A DNA stretch of 64,000 bases from assembly GCA_023362775.1 (NCBI GenBank), contig JALMGJ010000025.1, positions 9,401,501 through 9,465,500 of the forward strand, in the 5' to 3' direction. The stretch is from Charina bottae (lineage: Eukaryota > Chordata > Lepidosauria > Squamata > Charinaidae). The notes beneath the pieces were generated by a model. It was not told the DNA's origin. It ran no database searches and saw only the letters and a list, made by a program, of their open reading frames with translations. Numbering within the stretch: the stretch's first letter is position 1; each line of letters opens with the position of its first letter. Positions 20,890 through 30,542 of this stretch are shown here, in pieces. Both the position numbers and the translations under genes were made by a program.

Positions 20890-21169
20890 CGAGCAAGATG
20901 GCTAATCACTTCGTCTCCCGGTGCTCAAACCTGCAGAAAACCACTGTCCTGCAGTCTCCTCATGAGGATCAGCCATCCGGAGCACATGTGGGTGATCTCC
21001 TACCCTCTCCTTATCCAGAGAGGTTCCAAGGAACCGATCTACTCACCAGTTCGTTGGTCTTTGCCGTGGTTCTCGGCTCCAGTTTTGCAGAGACATCTTC
21101 AGTTCTCCATACCTCCCCCGGAAGTCCCAGAAGCTCTGTTGCTGATTAGAAGTGGAACACTGCTTATAA

Positions 21170-22250
21170 CCCTGATGGCAAAGTCACAAATAATGCTGTT
21201 AGTGGAGGGGCACAGAGAACTAGCCTGTTTTCCTACACTTTGTTCTACCATTTAGCAGGCAAACATTATGAGAGCAGCCTTTACAGACAATCATTGGGCT
21301 CAGTCAGAGCTGCTGGGGCAGGAAAAGAAGGAAGACAACAAACTTTATCATTGCTCTTCTTGATCAGAGTCACCAATTAGGCTATGGGGGAGAGTGTACT
21401 ATTATCCACTGCAAATCACACGTGATTATTCTTCAGGTAGTCTTCAGATAGATTGCTTTGGAGCAGATAACTTTAAATACATCAAAGAACATGTCTTGCA
21501 GTAAATCTTGCTCCCATGTGCTCTGAAATATCTTTGTCCTTTATCCAAATTTCTGACATGGGACCCCTGAATTGATTTTCTTATTCTTCTTCTTTGAAGA
21601 AAATGCAAACTCCATTGAAGTGGATAGAGGTGAGCTGGAATTTGTAAAAGGGTTTTGATCACATAGTTCATTTTTTTAAAAAAACATGTATTAACTGAAA
21701 CATTAGAGACTATTGTAATAATCAAAAATTAAATGCATGACATTGTGGAGTGTAAAAAGAAAAGGAAATAAGCTAGATAAAATATGATGTAATCATCAAG
21801 CATTTTTTTCCATTGTAACATAGCAGTGCAACATTACAGACTTAAACAATATCATGAACATTGTTCCTATAAAAGAAAATCTATCCTAAGAAATGGCCAT
21901 GTTTTAACTCCAGCAGGGTGTTACCTGATGCTGTCATGGCAGCATCCGTCTTGTCCATGCTGAAAATAAATCAGTGCATAAATGGAAAGTGCAATAAATG
22001 GCATAAAAGAGCATACACAGACATTTAAGTCAGTTGGTGAAGAATCTGGAGGGGTTCTGGAGATTAATGGCAGGGTAAACTTTCCATTTGGAAAACAGGT
22101 TATGCTAAATTAACTGGCACAGTACAGCAGGGGAGAGAAAGAGAAACTGCAGTATCATCGTTTCATTTCTTTTTCTGAAAGATGTACAAAAGCACATTTG
22201 AGAAGTAAACTAAATCAGATCAAAAGTAGTTCAGGTCAGCATTTACAATT
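21170..22250. other. Unrecognised stretch
   Basis: No gene or repeat family recognised. Confidence 0.4.
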
Positions 22251-22325
22251 TATATTAATGCATGGAAATATTGGTGAATGGTGTAATAGATCTCAATTCA
22301 CCAATATTTTCCATGCATCAATATA
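22251..22325. repeat. Long near-perfect hairpin
   Basis: Left arm 22251-22278 and right arm 22297-22325 are complementary over about 28 pairs with one mismatch and a one-base bulge, around the 18-base loop TGGTGTAATAGATCTCAA. The inner 13 pairs (AAATATTGGTGAA) are perfect. Could be a small MITE-like foldback element or a structured RNA; no target duplication was identified. Confidence 0.85.
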
Positions 22326-22383
22326 GTCCATGGAAATCTTCCCACATTCATCATGGTTATATGTAATATTAAAAAGTTGTATA

Positions 22384-22386
<3 letters not shown>

Positions 22387-22466
<80 letters not shown>

Positions 22467-22468
22467 AT
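22387..22468. repeat. (GT)n then (TATGTG)n microsatellite
   Basis: A GT array passes into a hexanucleotide GTATGT array with about eight units. An open frame through it (22330-22572) is repeat-derived. Confidence 0.95.
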
Positions 22469-24937
22469 TACTAGAGACTGTTAGGTTTCATTATTTAGAT
22501 CTCTGGATATTGGTCATGTACTGTAGATCTTGTAAAAGTAGAAAAATGAACTTTAGTGGATCTATTCTATGACTCAATTTCCTTCTTGTTGTTGTTACAT
22601 TCTGGAAACAAGACAACTAAAGAGAAACAAAATGAATCTTCTGTTGCCTCTGAGATATCTGGAGGTATAAATATAGTATCATTGCCTTTTGGATTGATTT
22701 ATTCATCAACCTGAATAAATCAACTAACTAAATAAATAAATCATTAACATAATTAAATAATAATAATTAAGAAATCAACTAATATGGATAGGAATATGTA
22801 GATATCCATGGAATTTGAATATGGATATATCTCAAAATGTTTGGAAAGTAAGTTCCTCTCAGTTTAAGATGACTTGGTAATTCTTCTATGAAATCACTGT
22901 CTTCTCTCTTATAATATATTCATATCCACATTGCACCTATTTGTTATATGAGCCAAGAAGTCCCATCTTTTCTTCCTTTTGTCAGGAGGTGATTTGTAGG
23001 AAGAGATTTGTAGAGCAAGAATGTGCAGAATGTAAACATACAACAGTGACTAATGACTGAGTGTGAGAAATGGTAGGCAGGAAATCTGTTACAAGAGGGT
23101 GGGGAGATGTGGGAAGAGAAAGTTCTTGATTGAACAAAAAGAAGATGTAAGTTCTGGATCAGCCTCATGCACTACTCAGTAAGTTTCAAGTGTTGGTAAT
23201 CAGTGGTATCCATAGGATCCTGATGCTTTCATCTAAATAACAAAAGTACCATTGTAGCATAAGCTCTGCCATTTTGGAGCATGCATGTGACATTGTGTTG
23301 CATTTTAAAAGGGGACAGACCTTGAGTTGTGATGCTGCAATACTGCTTTCATCAGGCTGATCCTCTTTCCGCATCCCATGGATGCTGCCGTTTGCAATGG
23401 CTGCTGTTCTTGAAATACAGATGAAGACGTGAAGATGATTTCCTAGCCAAGTAGTTCAAGCCTCTATGAACTTGTGCCTTGACCTTTGGAATAACACAGT
23501 AGCTATTTTGCAGGTGCTGCCAAGAAGTACTGACCCAACAATGCCAAAGGCAGATACTGTCCTGAGGTTGCAGATGAGTTTCACGACAGAGGTAAAAGCT
23601 TTATAGGGACAGATTTAGGTCTTCACAGTGGCATCTAGGTCATAGCAGGAGTGCGAAACCTGGCCATCTAGGGGGTGCTGAACTACAGTTCCCAGCTTTC
23701 TTCACCATTGTCCCCATTGGATGAGGCTTCTTTGAGTTGCAGGTCAGCAATATGTGGACAGATGTAGATACTCCACCCTGCTTTACATCAGTTATTCCTA
23801 AGATAACATTTACATACATTACTTTTACATACCAACATTTCCCCACCCCTTCTTTGAAAGTGTTGCATGTTACAGTCATACGTGAAGACATTACTCTACA
23901 ACTCATCCTCATATCCCTCAGTCATAGCACAAACTTGATCAATAACCACTTTTTATGCTATGTTTTCATGATGTTACCTTCTTCTCATCCCCCCAGCCCA
24001 CAGCTGAGGCAATTTCATGTCATCTTTAGCCACTCCAGTTTTCTCTCTCCTTCTATTCTTCTCTTGACAATTTTTTGCACTGGATATGATGCCTCATGCT
24101 TCCTCGAGGAAGCGGTTGTTAATGCAATCAGGGGTGAGATCTGCTCAGCGACTATTGGCTCAGTTCTCATGGCCAAGCTGCTATGAGAATGCACCCCCTT
24201 CCCAGCCATTTGCAAGATTGACTGGCTTCTGCAGAGGCCTCTGGCTGCGTAACGCCTGACCAACCCTTTCTTTAGTGCCTATCAAGGCTTATGTGGACTC
24301 CTTATAAATTGGGGTAAGTGCTTTCCAAAGAGGGATAGTGCTATGTTTACATTAAAAAACTTAACAAAACAAGAGAGGACAAATCCTGAGCCTGATTTAA
24401 ATGAAGAAAGAAACTGGGTTTTGCCAGCAGTGTGTTGATGGTTTTGTCACCATGGGGAAGATGACAGATTTTCTACTCCTTCTACCAACAAGGGGTTTTG
24501 GGTGGCCCTACTTTTTTTCTCTTTTTACTATGTTAATGGGGAGAGTGTGCATACTGACTATTCCATTCCAGCTCCATGGCTATTTCTTTGTGCTGCTAGC
24601 CCTGAGGAGAGAACTGGACTCCTTGCCCTTCCACTGGAGCACTAGTCAAGAATGGAGCTTGCTCACTATCAGCCCCTCCCTCCTGCAACTGGGACCTGTT
24701 AGCCAGGTTGTTTTGGGACACAGCTTTAGTTTTCTGAAAAGTGGTAGACCCACATGTAGAAATAGCCTAATTGACAGGTCAACTGACCTCTTAGTTGGAC
24801 AAGTGATCAGGTTGTTAAACATTCTGTTCTAAGCCCCTGCCTACACTCACCCAATCCCTACCCAACCCATATTAGGGAAAGTGATTGGTAGGAAAATGAG
24901 TCACCCAAAGAATGAGTAAAAGAGGGTCAGCTACAGA
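22469..24937. other. Mostly unrecognised DNA, 2.5 kb
   Basis: Apart from the MITE remnant at 23646-23725, no gene or repeat was recognised. Open frames at 23737-24186, 24015-24263 and 24401-24832 lack motifs and splice context. Confidence 0.4.
23646..23725. mobile_element. One arm of a hAT-type palindromic MITE
   Basis: CAGGAGTGCGAAACCTGGCC, then GCTGAACTACAGTTCCCAG and CACCATTG match the arm of the common vertebrate element that reads CAGG..T..GAACC..GGCC and CTACAACTCCCA. The second arm is lost. Confidence 0.55.

Positions 24938-24991
<54 letters not shown>
24938..24991. repeat. (AAT)18 microsatellite
   Basis: Uninterrupted AAT trinucleotide array. Confidence 0.97.
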
Positions 24992-25825
24992 TTAAATGAG
25001 TGCAACCCAACTGCATAGAGAAGAATCCAAAGTCGTAGTACAGCTGACTATTTTTAAAAGTATTCTCTTCATATTAGACCCTGGTAGAAAAACAAATACA
25101 CATCTTTTACTTAGCAGTCACTTACTAGCCAATCATTTTTCTTTTCTTTATCATTAGGCCTTTTTCAAGGGTGTGACTAGTCTTTTCTTTCATTATTTGG
25201 GGGTTGACCATGCTAAAACAATATAATTTTCGCAAGCCTTTATACTATTGCATTACTGGAAAAACTTAGGACCAGCACCCAGATATAATCAAAACCTAGG
25301 AATCTTTAGGGGTTGCAGGTGTCCTGCTAGGACAAAAATGAATTGTTTTTGGATACATAGAATGTTTGGATTAAACTTTTCAATGACACACACATCTGTG
25401 TGGAGCAATCTTCCAGACAGGAAGTACATTGCTCTGCCAGTGTAGAAAAGTATGAAGATATCCTTAAAGATGTAATGCAAGGACAGTTGCACATATTCCA
25501 GTTTAGGCTTGAAAGAAAGGCGGAGGTAAGGAAGAAACTCAAGATTGCACCTCCTTGATTCTTTTGGGTATAAGAAGGGGGCAGAGAGAAATTCCATCAG
25601 GCTTTCAAGATTCAGTTATTATACCCTGTAATAATAAAATAGAGTTTCAGTAGTCCTTGTGGAGTCTATTTCCAGATCTGACCTATCTCAAAGGGCTGAC
25701 AGGTGAGAATAATATGTGGTCTACTTTGTTTCCCAGATTTGTTTTGTAATCAGGCCACCATAGATTCAGAGCTGATATTTTGGGAACAGTGCTAGCAAGG
25801 CTCGCTAGCACCAAGATGCAGTACT
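24992..25825. other. Unrecognised stretch
   Basis: No gene or repeat family recognised. The minus frame at 25289-25597 has no known motif. Confidence 0.4.
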
Positions 25826-25826
25826 T

Positions 25827-25914
25827 CTACTTCCACTTCCACTTCCACTTCTTCTCCTCCTCCTCCTCCTCCTCCTCCTCCTCCTCCTCCTCCTCCTCCT
25901 CCTCCTCCTCCTCC
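25827..25914. repeat. (TTCCAC)n-(TCC)n microsatellite
   Basis: About four TTCCAC units then about twenty TCC units. Strict pyrimidine strand; long Gly or Arg runs predicted from it are artefacts. Confidence 0.97.
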
Positions 25915-26939
25915 TTTTAATCCATTTTGTACACGAACTGGAAGGCAAACTGTAGCAATGACCTTGCCAATATCCTTCCATGACAACGTATGTATATTTG
26001 TACATCTGTTGTGTGTGTGTTTATATTTTTATATATAGCTAAATTTGACAAGATGGATTCTTGCATTAATACACAATGGAAATATTCTTGCACAAACTCA
26101 AGCTGTCTTGTATTTTAAGTACTCATTTAATGACACATACATGGCTATTTTATATATTATCATATGTATATACATACAGTACATGCACATACCAGCTAAC
26201 CAGATTGCCTGAAGCTGAGTTTGACCTAGATTGTCATTAACAAAGAATCTGACAAATAGCCCATTTCTGAACTGGAAACAAATCAACCAAATAAATAAAT
26301 ATCTTAGCAACATCACCTTCTCTAAATAGCTCGAGAGACAAAATGTGAGGTCTATATTTCCAAAGTGGAACAATCAAATTAACTTTCCCCCCCTCTCTTC
26401 CTGTTCTTTTGCTGTACCCATCTGTGTGTCATAATTGTATTACACATAATAGGACTGCAGTGTGCTTTGACTGTATAGCATTTCTGTTGGCTGCATATGA
26501 ATATCTCAGATGCTAAAAGGTTCAAAGAAATATCCTTGGAAACTGGCTGCACTTATCAGCACGTTTTGTTAACAAATGTTATCCTTGTTAAAAGGAGAAA
26601 GGAGACAGCCTTCTAATCCTTTTGCTTTCCCTGCCAACCAACAATTGTTTCTACTGTCTGAAAAGCGCCGCCTAAAATGTCTGGTGACTTTTTATCCCCA
26701 GGCATTTATATTCTAATATGCCCATCTTCCCACAAAGAACTAGTTGTCATTTCACACAGACTCTGCCTGTTGAGAACTGCAGGGGAGTCTACCTGTTTGT
26801 TTAATTGAGGGATGAGGGAAGGCCAGGACTAAAAAGTGGTACTCTGAAACTAGGTGAAGTCTTTTGCCACTTTCAACCCCTAAAGCCAAATGTGAAAAAA
26901 ACCCTCTCTAATAGGCACACCTAACCAACCCAAGCGCAG
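25915..26939. other. Unique non-coding stretch
   Basis: No gene or transposon recognised. Bases 26380-26870 lack simple repeats and transposon signatures and have a mixed composition. Confidence 0.35.
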
Positions 26940-26947
26940 GCCATAAT
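26940..26947. repeat. Target-site duplication of MITE, left
   Basis: GCCATAAT, identical to 27309-27316. Confidence 0.9.
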
Positions 26948-27308
26948 TAGGCTGACCATATTTCAGGATGGCAAAACAGGACGGAGTCTTATGTAATATT
27001 CCATATTCATGAAAAAGACAGGGGTCCCTGCTCCCTGGTTCGTGCGATTGGCTCCCGCCTGCAAACCCCCCCCCGGTCCGCGCAATTGACTCCCGTCTGC
27101 AAACCCCACCCCCGGTCTGCGCGATTGGCTCCCGCCTCCAAATCCCGCCCCCCCGGTCCACACTCCGGCTCGGATCCTCCTTCCGCACCATTCCCGCCGG
27201 GTTTGAAAAATGGGACAAAATTGAGATTTTTATGAAAATGATGGGACGGTTGAAAAATGCTTAAAAAACAGGACTGTCCTGTTCAAAACGGGATGTATGG
27301 TCAGCCTA
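26948..27308. mobile_element. hAT-type MITE, 361 bases
   Basis: Perfect 13-base terminal inverted repeats TAGGCTGACCATA (26948-26960) and TATGGTCAGCCTA (27296-27308), with an 8-base target duplication GCCATAAT. Inner flanks also mirror each other (AACAGGACGGAGTC versus ACAGGACTGTCCTG). The centre holds three 38-39-base GC-rich units. It encodes no transposase; open frames at 26880-27218 are incidental. Confidence 0.95.
27046..27161. repeat. Three 38-39-base units inside the MITE
   Basis: Units start at 27046, 27084 and 27123: (G/A)ATTG(G/A)CTCCCG(C/T)CT, CAAACCCC, C-run, GGTC. They are related to the units at 20717-20833 in a different MITE. The complement has CCAAT and GC-box-like motifs. 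Confidence 0.85.
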
Positions 27309-27316
27309 GCCATAAT
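27309..27316. repeat. Target-site duplication of MITE, right
   Basis: GCCATAAT, identical to 26940-26947. Confidence 0.9.
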
Positions 27317-27350
27317 GGCACTTTGACAGTCACTGGACACGGCCCTTCAT

Positions 27351-27497
27351 CAATCAATCAAAATGTATTTATGGTCGAAGACCACACACCGTAAAAGACC
27401 AGCATACAATACAATAACTATGAAAGGAAATTTTAAAGTTGCAAGAAAATCCTAAAGCAGTTAGCAGCTAACAGTTAATAGCATGAGGGAGGAACCT
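27351..27497 (-). mobile_element. Very short 5'-truncated LINE insertion
   Basis: Flanked by a 9-base duplication GCCCTTCAT (27342-27350 and 27498-27506). The minus strand ends in TGGTCTTCGACCATAAATAC then (TTGA)n-like TTTGATTGATTG, a LINE-style tail. The same tail type is in the 41-base insertion at 59956-59996. Family not identified. Confidence 0.75.
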
Positions 27498-28191
27498 GCC
27501 CTTCATGATTGTGTTGGCTTAGGCTGCAGAAGAGACTAGATATCTGACTTCTGCAGAGGCATCTGCTGGTCTAATTCAAGACTAGCACTTTCTGAAGTCT
27601 TCGTTGGACTCTTGTTTGAAAGAGTTCTAGTCCTGTGTTTAAAAACCAAGACTAGCCCTCTCTCTCTTTCAAAGTGGCTTCCAGACCTTCCTGTGGGGGC
27701 CTGCTCAAAAAGTGGTGCTGGGAGACTGCTTTCAACATCTAGGCCACTGAGCTATGGCCTTCCACAGAGTTCTAAATTGACTCCTGTTTTGTTTAACATC
27801 TATGTGAAAGAGCTTGCAGAGGTTATATGGAGCTTTGGAGTAGCAGGCCATCAGTATGCTGAGAATTGCTAAGATCTACAGCTCCCCACTTTCTAATTCC
27901 AGAGAAGCAGTCACAATCTTTGAATGCTGCCTAATCTCCATAATGGGATCTGACAAAGATCAGACCAGACAGAGGTGCTGTTGGTAAGAAGAAACGTAAA
28001 CTCCGGAACTGAGGTAAAGGTGGTTTTGAAAGAGCAGTTTTTCCATTTGGGAATTATCCTTGACCCCCAGCTGCTTTGCAAGTGACAGTTCCGGTTAGAA
28101 GCAATTCTGAACAATTATAGCTAGTTTGCCAACTCTGACCCCTCCAGAGCTGTTACAACCCATTGTGATTACTGCAATCTACTTTACTTGG

Positions 28192-28403
28192 TCTTGCCAA
28201 CCTAGCAATTCGAAAGCATGCAAATGCAAGTAGATGAATAGGTACCACTTCGGTGGGATGGTAACAGCGTTCCGCGTACGTCATGCCGGCCACATGACCG
28301 TGGAAGCGTCTTCGGACAGCGCTGGCTCTTTGGCTAACAAACGGAGATGAGCACCGGCCCCTGAAGTCGGACACGACTGTGCAGGGGAAACCTTTACCTT
28401 TTT
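28192..28403 (+). repeat. Sauria-type SINE, 5'-truncated
   Basis: Perfect 12-base target duplication TACTTTACTTGG (28180-28191, 28404-28415). The element lacks its tRNA head and starts in CTTGCCAACCTAGCAATT; it ends GTCGGACACGACTGTGCAGG, GGAAACCTTTACCTTTT. The GTCGGACACGACT part is shared with Bov-B and is the site of recognition by its RT; ACCTTT is the SINE's terminal repeat. Nested in an L2. Confidence 0.93.
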
Positions 28404-28764
28404 TACTTTACTTGGGGCTATTCTTAAAAAGTGCCTCAAAATTGCAACTGGGGCAAAATGTAGCAGCCAGGCAACTGTGTACACATGATACAGGGATCAT
28501 ATGATGCCCATAGTAAAAGATCTTCACTGGATACCAAATGCCTACCAGACACATTTAAGGTGTTGGTGTTGACTTTTAAAGCCCTAAATGGTCTAGAGTC
28601 TGATTATATGTGTGAGCATTTCTCCTAAAAATCTTCCTGCTTACTCAGATCAGCAGGAAAGGCTCTTCTGAAGGTGCCCACATTGCTAGAACTTCAACAA
28701 TCAAGTACATAGAAAAGAGTGTCCTACCATGTAGCTTCTGGGCTAGAGAAAGCATTCTCTAAAG

Positions 28765-28898
28765 CAGTGTTTCTCAACCTTGGCAACTTTAAGATGTCTG
28801 GACTTCAACAACCAGAATTTCCCAGCCAGCATGCTGGCTGGGGAATTCTGGGAGTTGAAGTCCAGACATCTTAAAGTTGCCAAGGTTGAGAAACACTG
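28765..28898. mobile_element. Palindromic hAT MITE, 134 bases
   Basis: CAGTGTTTCTCAACCTTGGC at the left, and its exact complement at the right. The whole element is an inverted repeat of two 67-base arms with about five mismatches, meeting at CCAGCATGCTGG. The 8-base target duplication CTCTAAAG is at 28757-28764 and 28899-28906. Non-coding. Confidence 0.96.
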
Positions 28899-29120
28899 CT
28901 CTAAAGTGGCGCATTTGGCTCCTACTCTCCCAGTATTTAGACTAGTAAAAGTACACCTCTTTTACAAAGCATTTATCTGTTAATTATCTATATACGAAAC
29001 ATACAGATTTTATATGTATATGTATATGTAAATGTATAAGTATATAAAATCTGTATGTTTTATTGCTGTAAGCCACTCTGGGTATTACTTCCCCAGAAAG
29101 ATGGGGAATAAATTAATTAT

Positions 29121-30037
29121 GAAATATGATATTTGATTATTTTTTTTAAAATGGTGGCTCATATCGACACCAAGGCATTGAACTATTTCAGCATCACAAA
29201 TGGCATGACACATATTAGCCAGAGAAGATTACTGAATTCATACATCCAACAACACCTTCATTATATTGCAAAATATAAGCTAGGAAGGAAAATAATTTTA
29301 TTTTTACTTATTTAAAATATTCTGCAATTACTACACCATCAAATTGGACGTGCAGGCTGGAGAAAGAGAAAGAATTTGAGCTAACAAATGGGTAACCATA
29401 GCTGCATTTTTTTTCATTAAAATTATCAGTAGTGAACCCCCCTGAGGACATTTTTAAAGAAAAGGTTAGTAATGTAAACAAGCAAGATTCACACAGAGCA
29501 TTTAGGTCACTGGAAATATGGAAGCATTCTTTTGGCCACTGGAGGGCTCTCATCTTTTTCAATTATTTGAGACAAGAAGGAGCATGCTTTACATTAACAA
29601 ATAAATCAAAATAATCAGTATTTTAACAAAATATTCTTTCTTCTATGTAGATCTTTCCACTAGATAATTATTTCTTTAGAGCCATGTAACGAGATGTTCA
29701 AAACCTGTTGAAGAACCTGATAGGAAGAACATTTTTTTTCTGTTTTCAGCAATGTGTGTAGGAGCAGGTGGTAGGACCATCACATAGTAGTGATTCGGAT
29801 GATGCTGGGCTCAAAATAGTATTTGGTGCTTTTCAATAGTCAGATCCTCTGTTTTCTGAAAGGGGGTTGGAAAATCAACCAGTTCAAATAGTATTTATAT
29901 TTAAAAAATATAAAAAATAAATAAGCATAATTAATTAATTAAAAAAATAGAAAATTAAAAATTAAAAAAATAGGATTTATATTTATATTCAAATAGGAGA
30001 AAAATTGGGTCAAAAAGTTTCAGAGGAATAAAACATT
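29121..30037. other. Unrecognised AT-rich stretch
   Basis: No gene or repeat family recognised. Confidence 0.4.
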
Positions 30038-30184
30038 TAAATAAAATAAAATAAAATAATAATAAAATAAAATAAAATAAAATAAATAAAATAAAATAAA
30101 ATAAAATAAAATAAAATAAAATAAAATAAAATAAAATAAAATAAAATAAAATAAAATAAAATAATAAAATAAATAAAATAAAAT
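30038..30184. repeat. (AAAAT)n microsatellite
   Basis: Long pentanucleotide TAAAA array with a few shorter units. Confidence 0.97.
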
Positions 30185-30189
30185 TAATC

Positions 30190-30250
30190 AATTAAATTAA
30201 ATTAAATTAAATTAAATTAAATTAAATTAAATTAAATTAAATTAAATTAT
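30190..30250. repeat. (AAATT)n microsatellite
   Basis: ATTAA pentanucleotide array of about twelve units, directly after the AAAAT array; one base per unit distinguishes the two. Confidence 0.96.
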
Positions 30251-30524
30251 TAAACTTTTAAACAAAAAAATGGGGGAGGGGGGAGGCTCGGAGTTATTGA
30301 TAAGGTAGCTATCTCAGTTGGGCATCAGCATCTGGAAAGCACCATATAGAGCTGCCCTTGGTTTTACTGTTTCCCTCTTTTTCTATTTTCTTTCTTTTAG
30401 GACAATCTGACTGTTGAGATCAAGATCTTGTCCCTAACCACAGCACCTAATGGTCAAAAAGAGATGTGGAAGGCATTTCACTGGGGGCATATAGTGATAC
30501 AATTAGTTCCTTTTAAATTCTGGA

Positions 30525-30542
30525 CCCTAACCCTAACCCTAA
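30525..30542. repeat. (CCCTAA)3, short telomere-like repeat
   Basis: Three perfect vertebrate telomere units. A single extra ACCCTAACC occurs at about 30739. Short interstitial arrays like this are common. Confidence 0.85.

Larger units (their letters stand above)
19990..21165 (-). mobile_element. 5' end of an L1-like LINE, split by a MITE
   Basis: From about 21165 leftwards the minus strand reads a GC-richer leader (ACTTCCGGGGGAGG, GCCATCTTGCTCGC), then an AT-rich 5'UTR and an ORF1 start. The hAT MITE at 20642-20889 sits inside it. Only the 5' portion is present. Boundaries are approximate. Confidence 0.5.
27590..29120 (+). mobile_element. Old L2-family LINE with two nested insertions
   Basis: The frame at 27612-27872 includes 'LTPVLFNIYVKELAEVI' (RT motif B region) and 'HQYAENC', a decayed form of HQYADDT. 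Later pieces read 'CDYCNLLYL' (28165-28195), 'DLHWIPN' (near 28525) and an ALNGL relic (28575-28605), with the tail GTAAGCCACTCTGGG... GAATAAATTA at 29068-29115. Many stops show age. A Sauria SINE (28192-28403) and a palindromic hAT MITE (28765-28898) interrupt it. Confidence 0.8.

Noticed and set aside
20626..21255. Plus- and minus-strand frames of up to 152 residues
   Set aside because: They read through a MITE and an L1-like leader; the repeated residues come from the 39-base units.
24401..24832. 143-residue hydrophobic frame as a membrane protein gene
   Set aside because: No recognised family, start context or splice signals; an open frame this long is expected occasionally in 64 kb.
25792..26005. 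Poly-Gly and poly-Arg proteins on the minus strand
   Set aside because: Translations of the TCC trinucleotide array.
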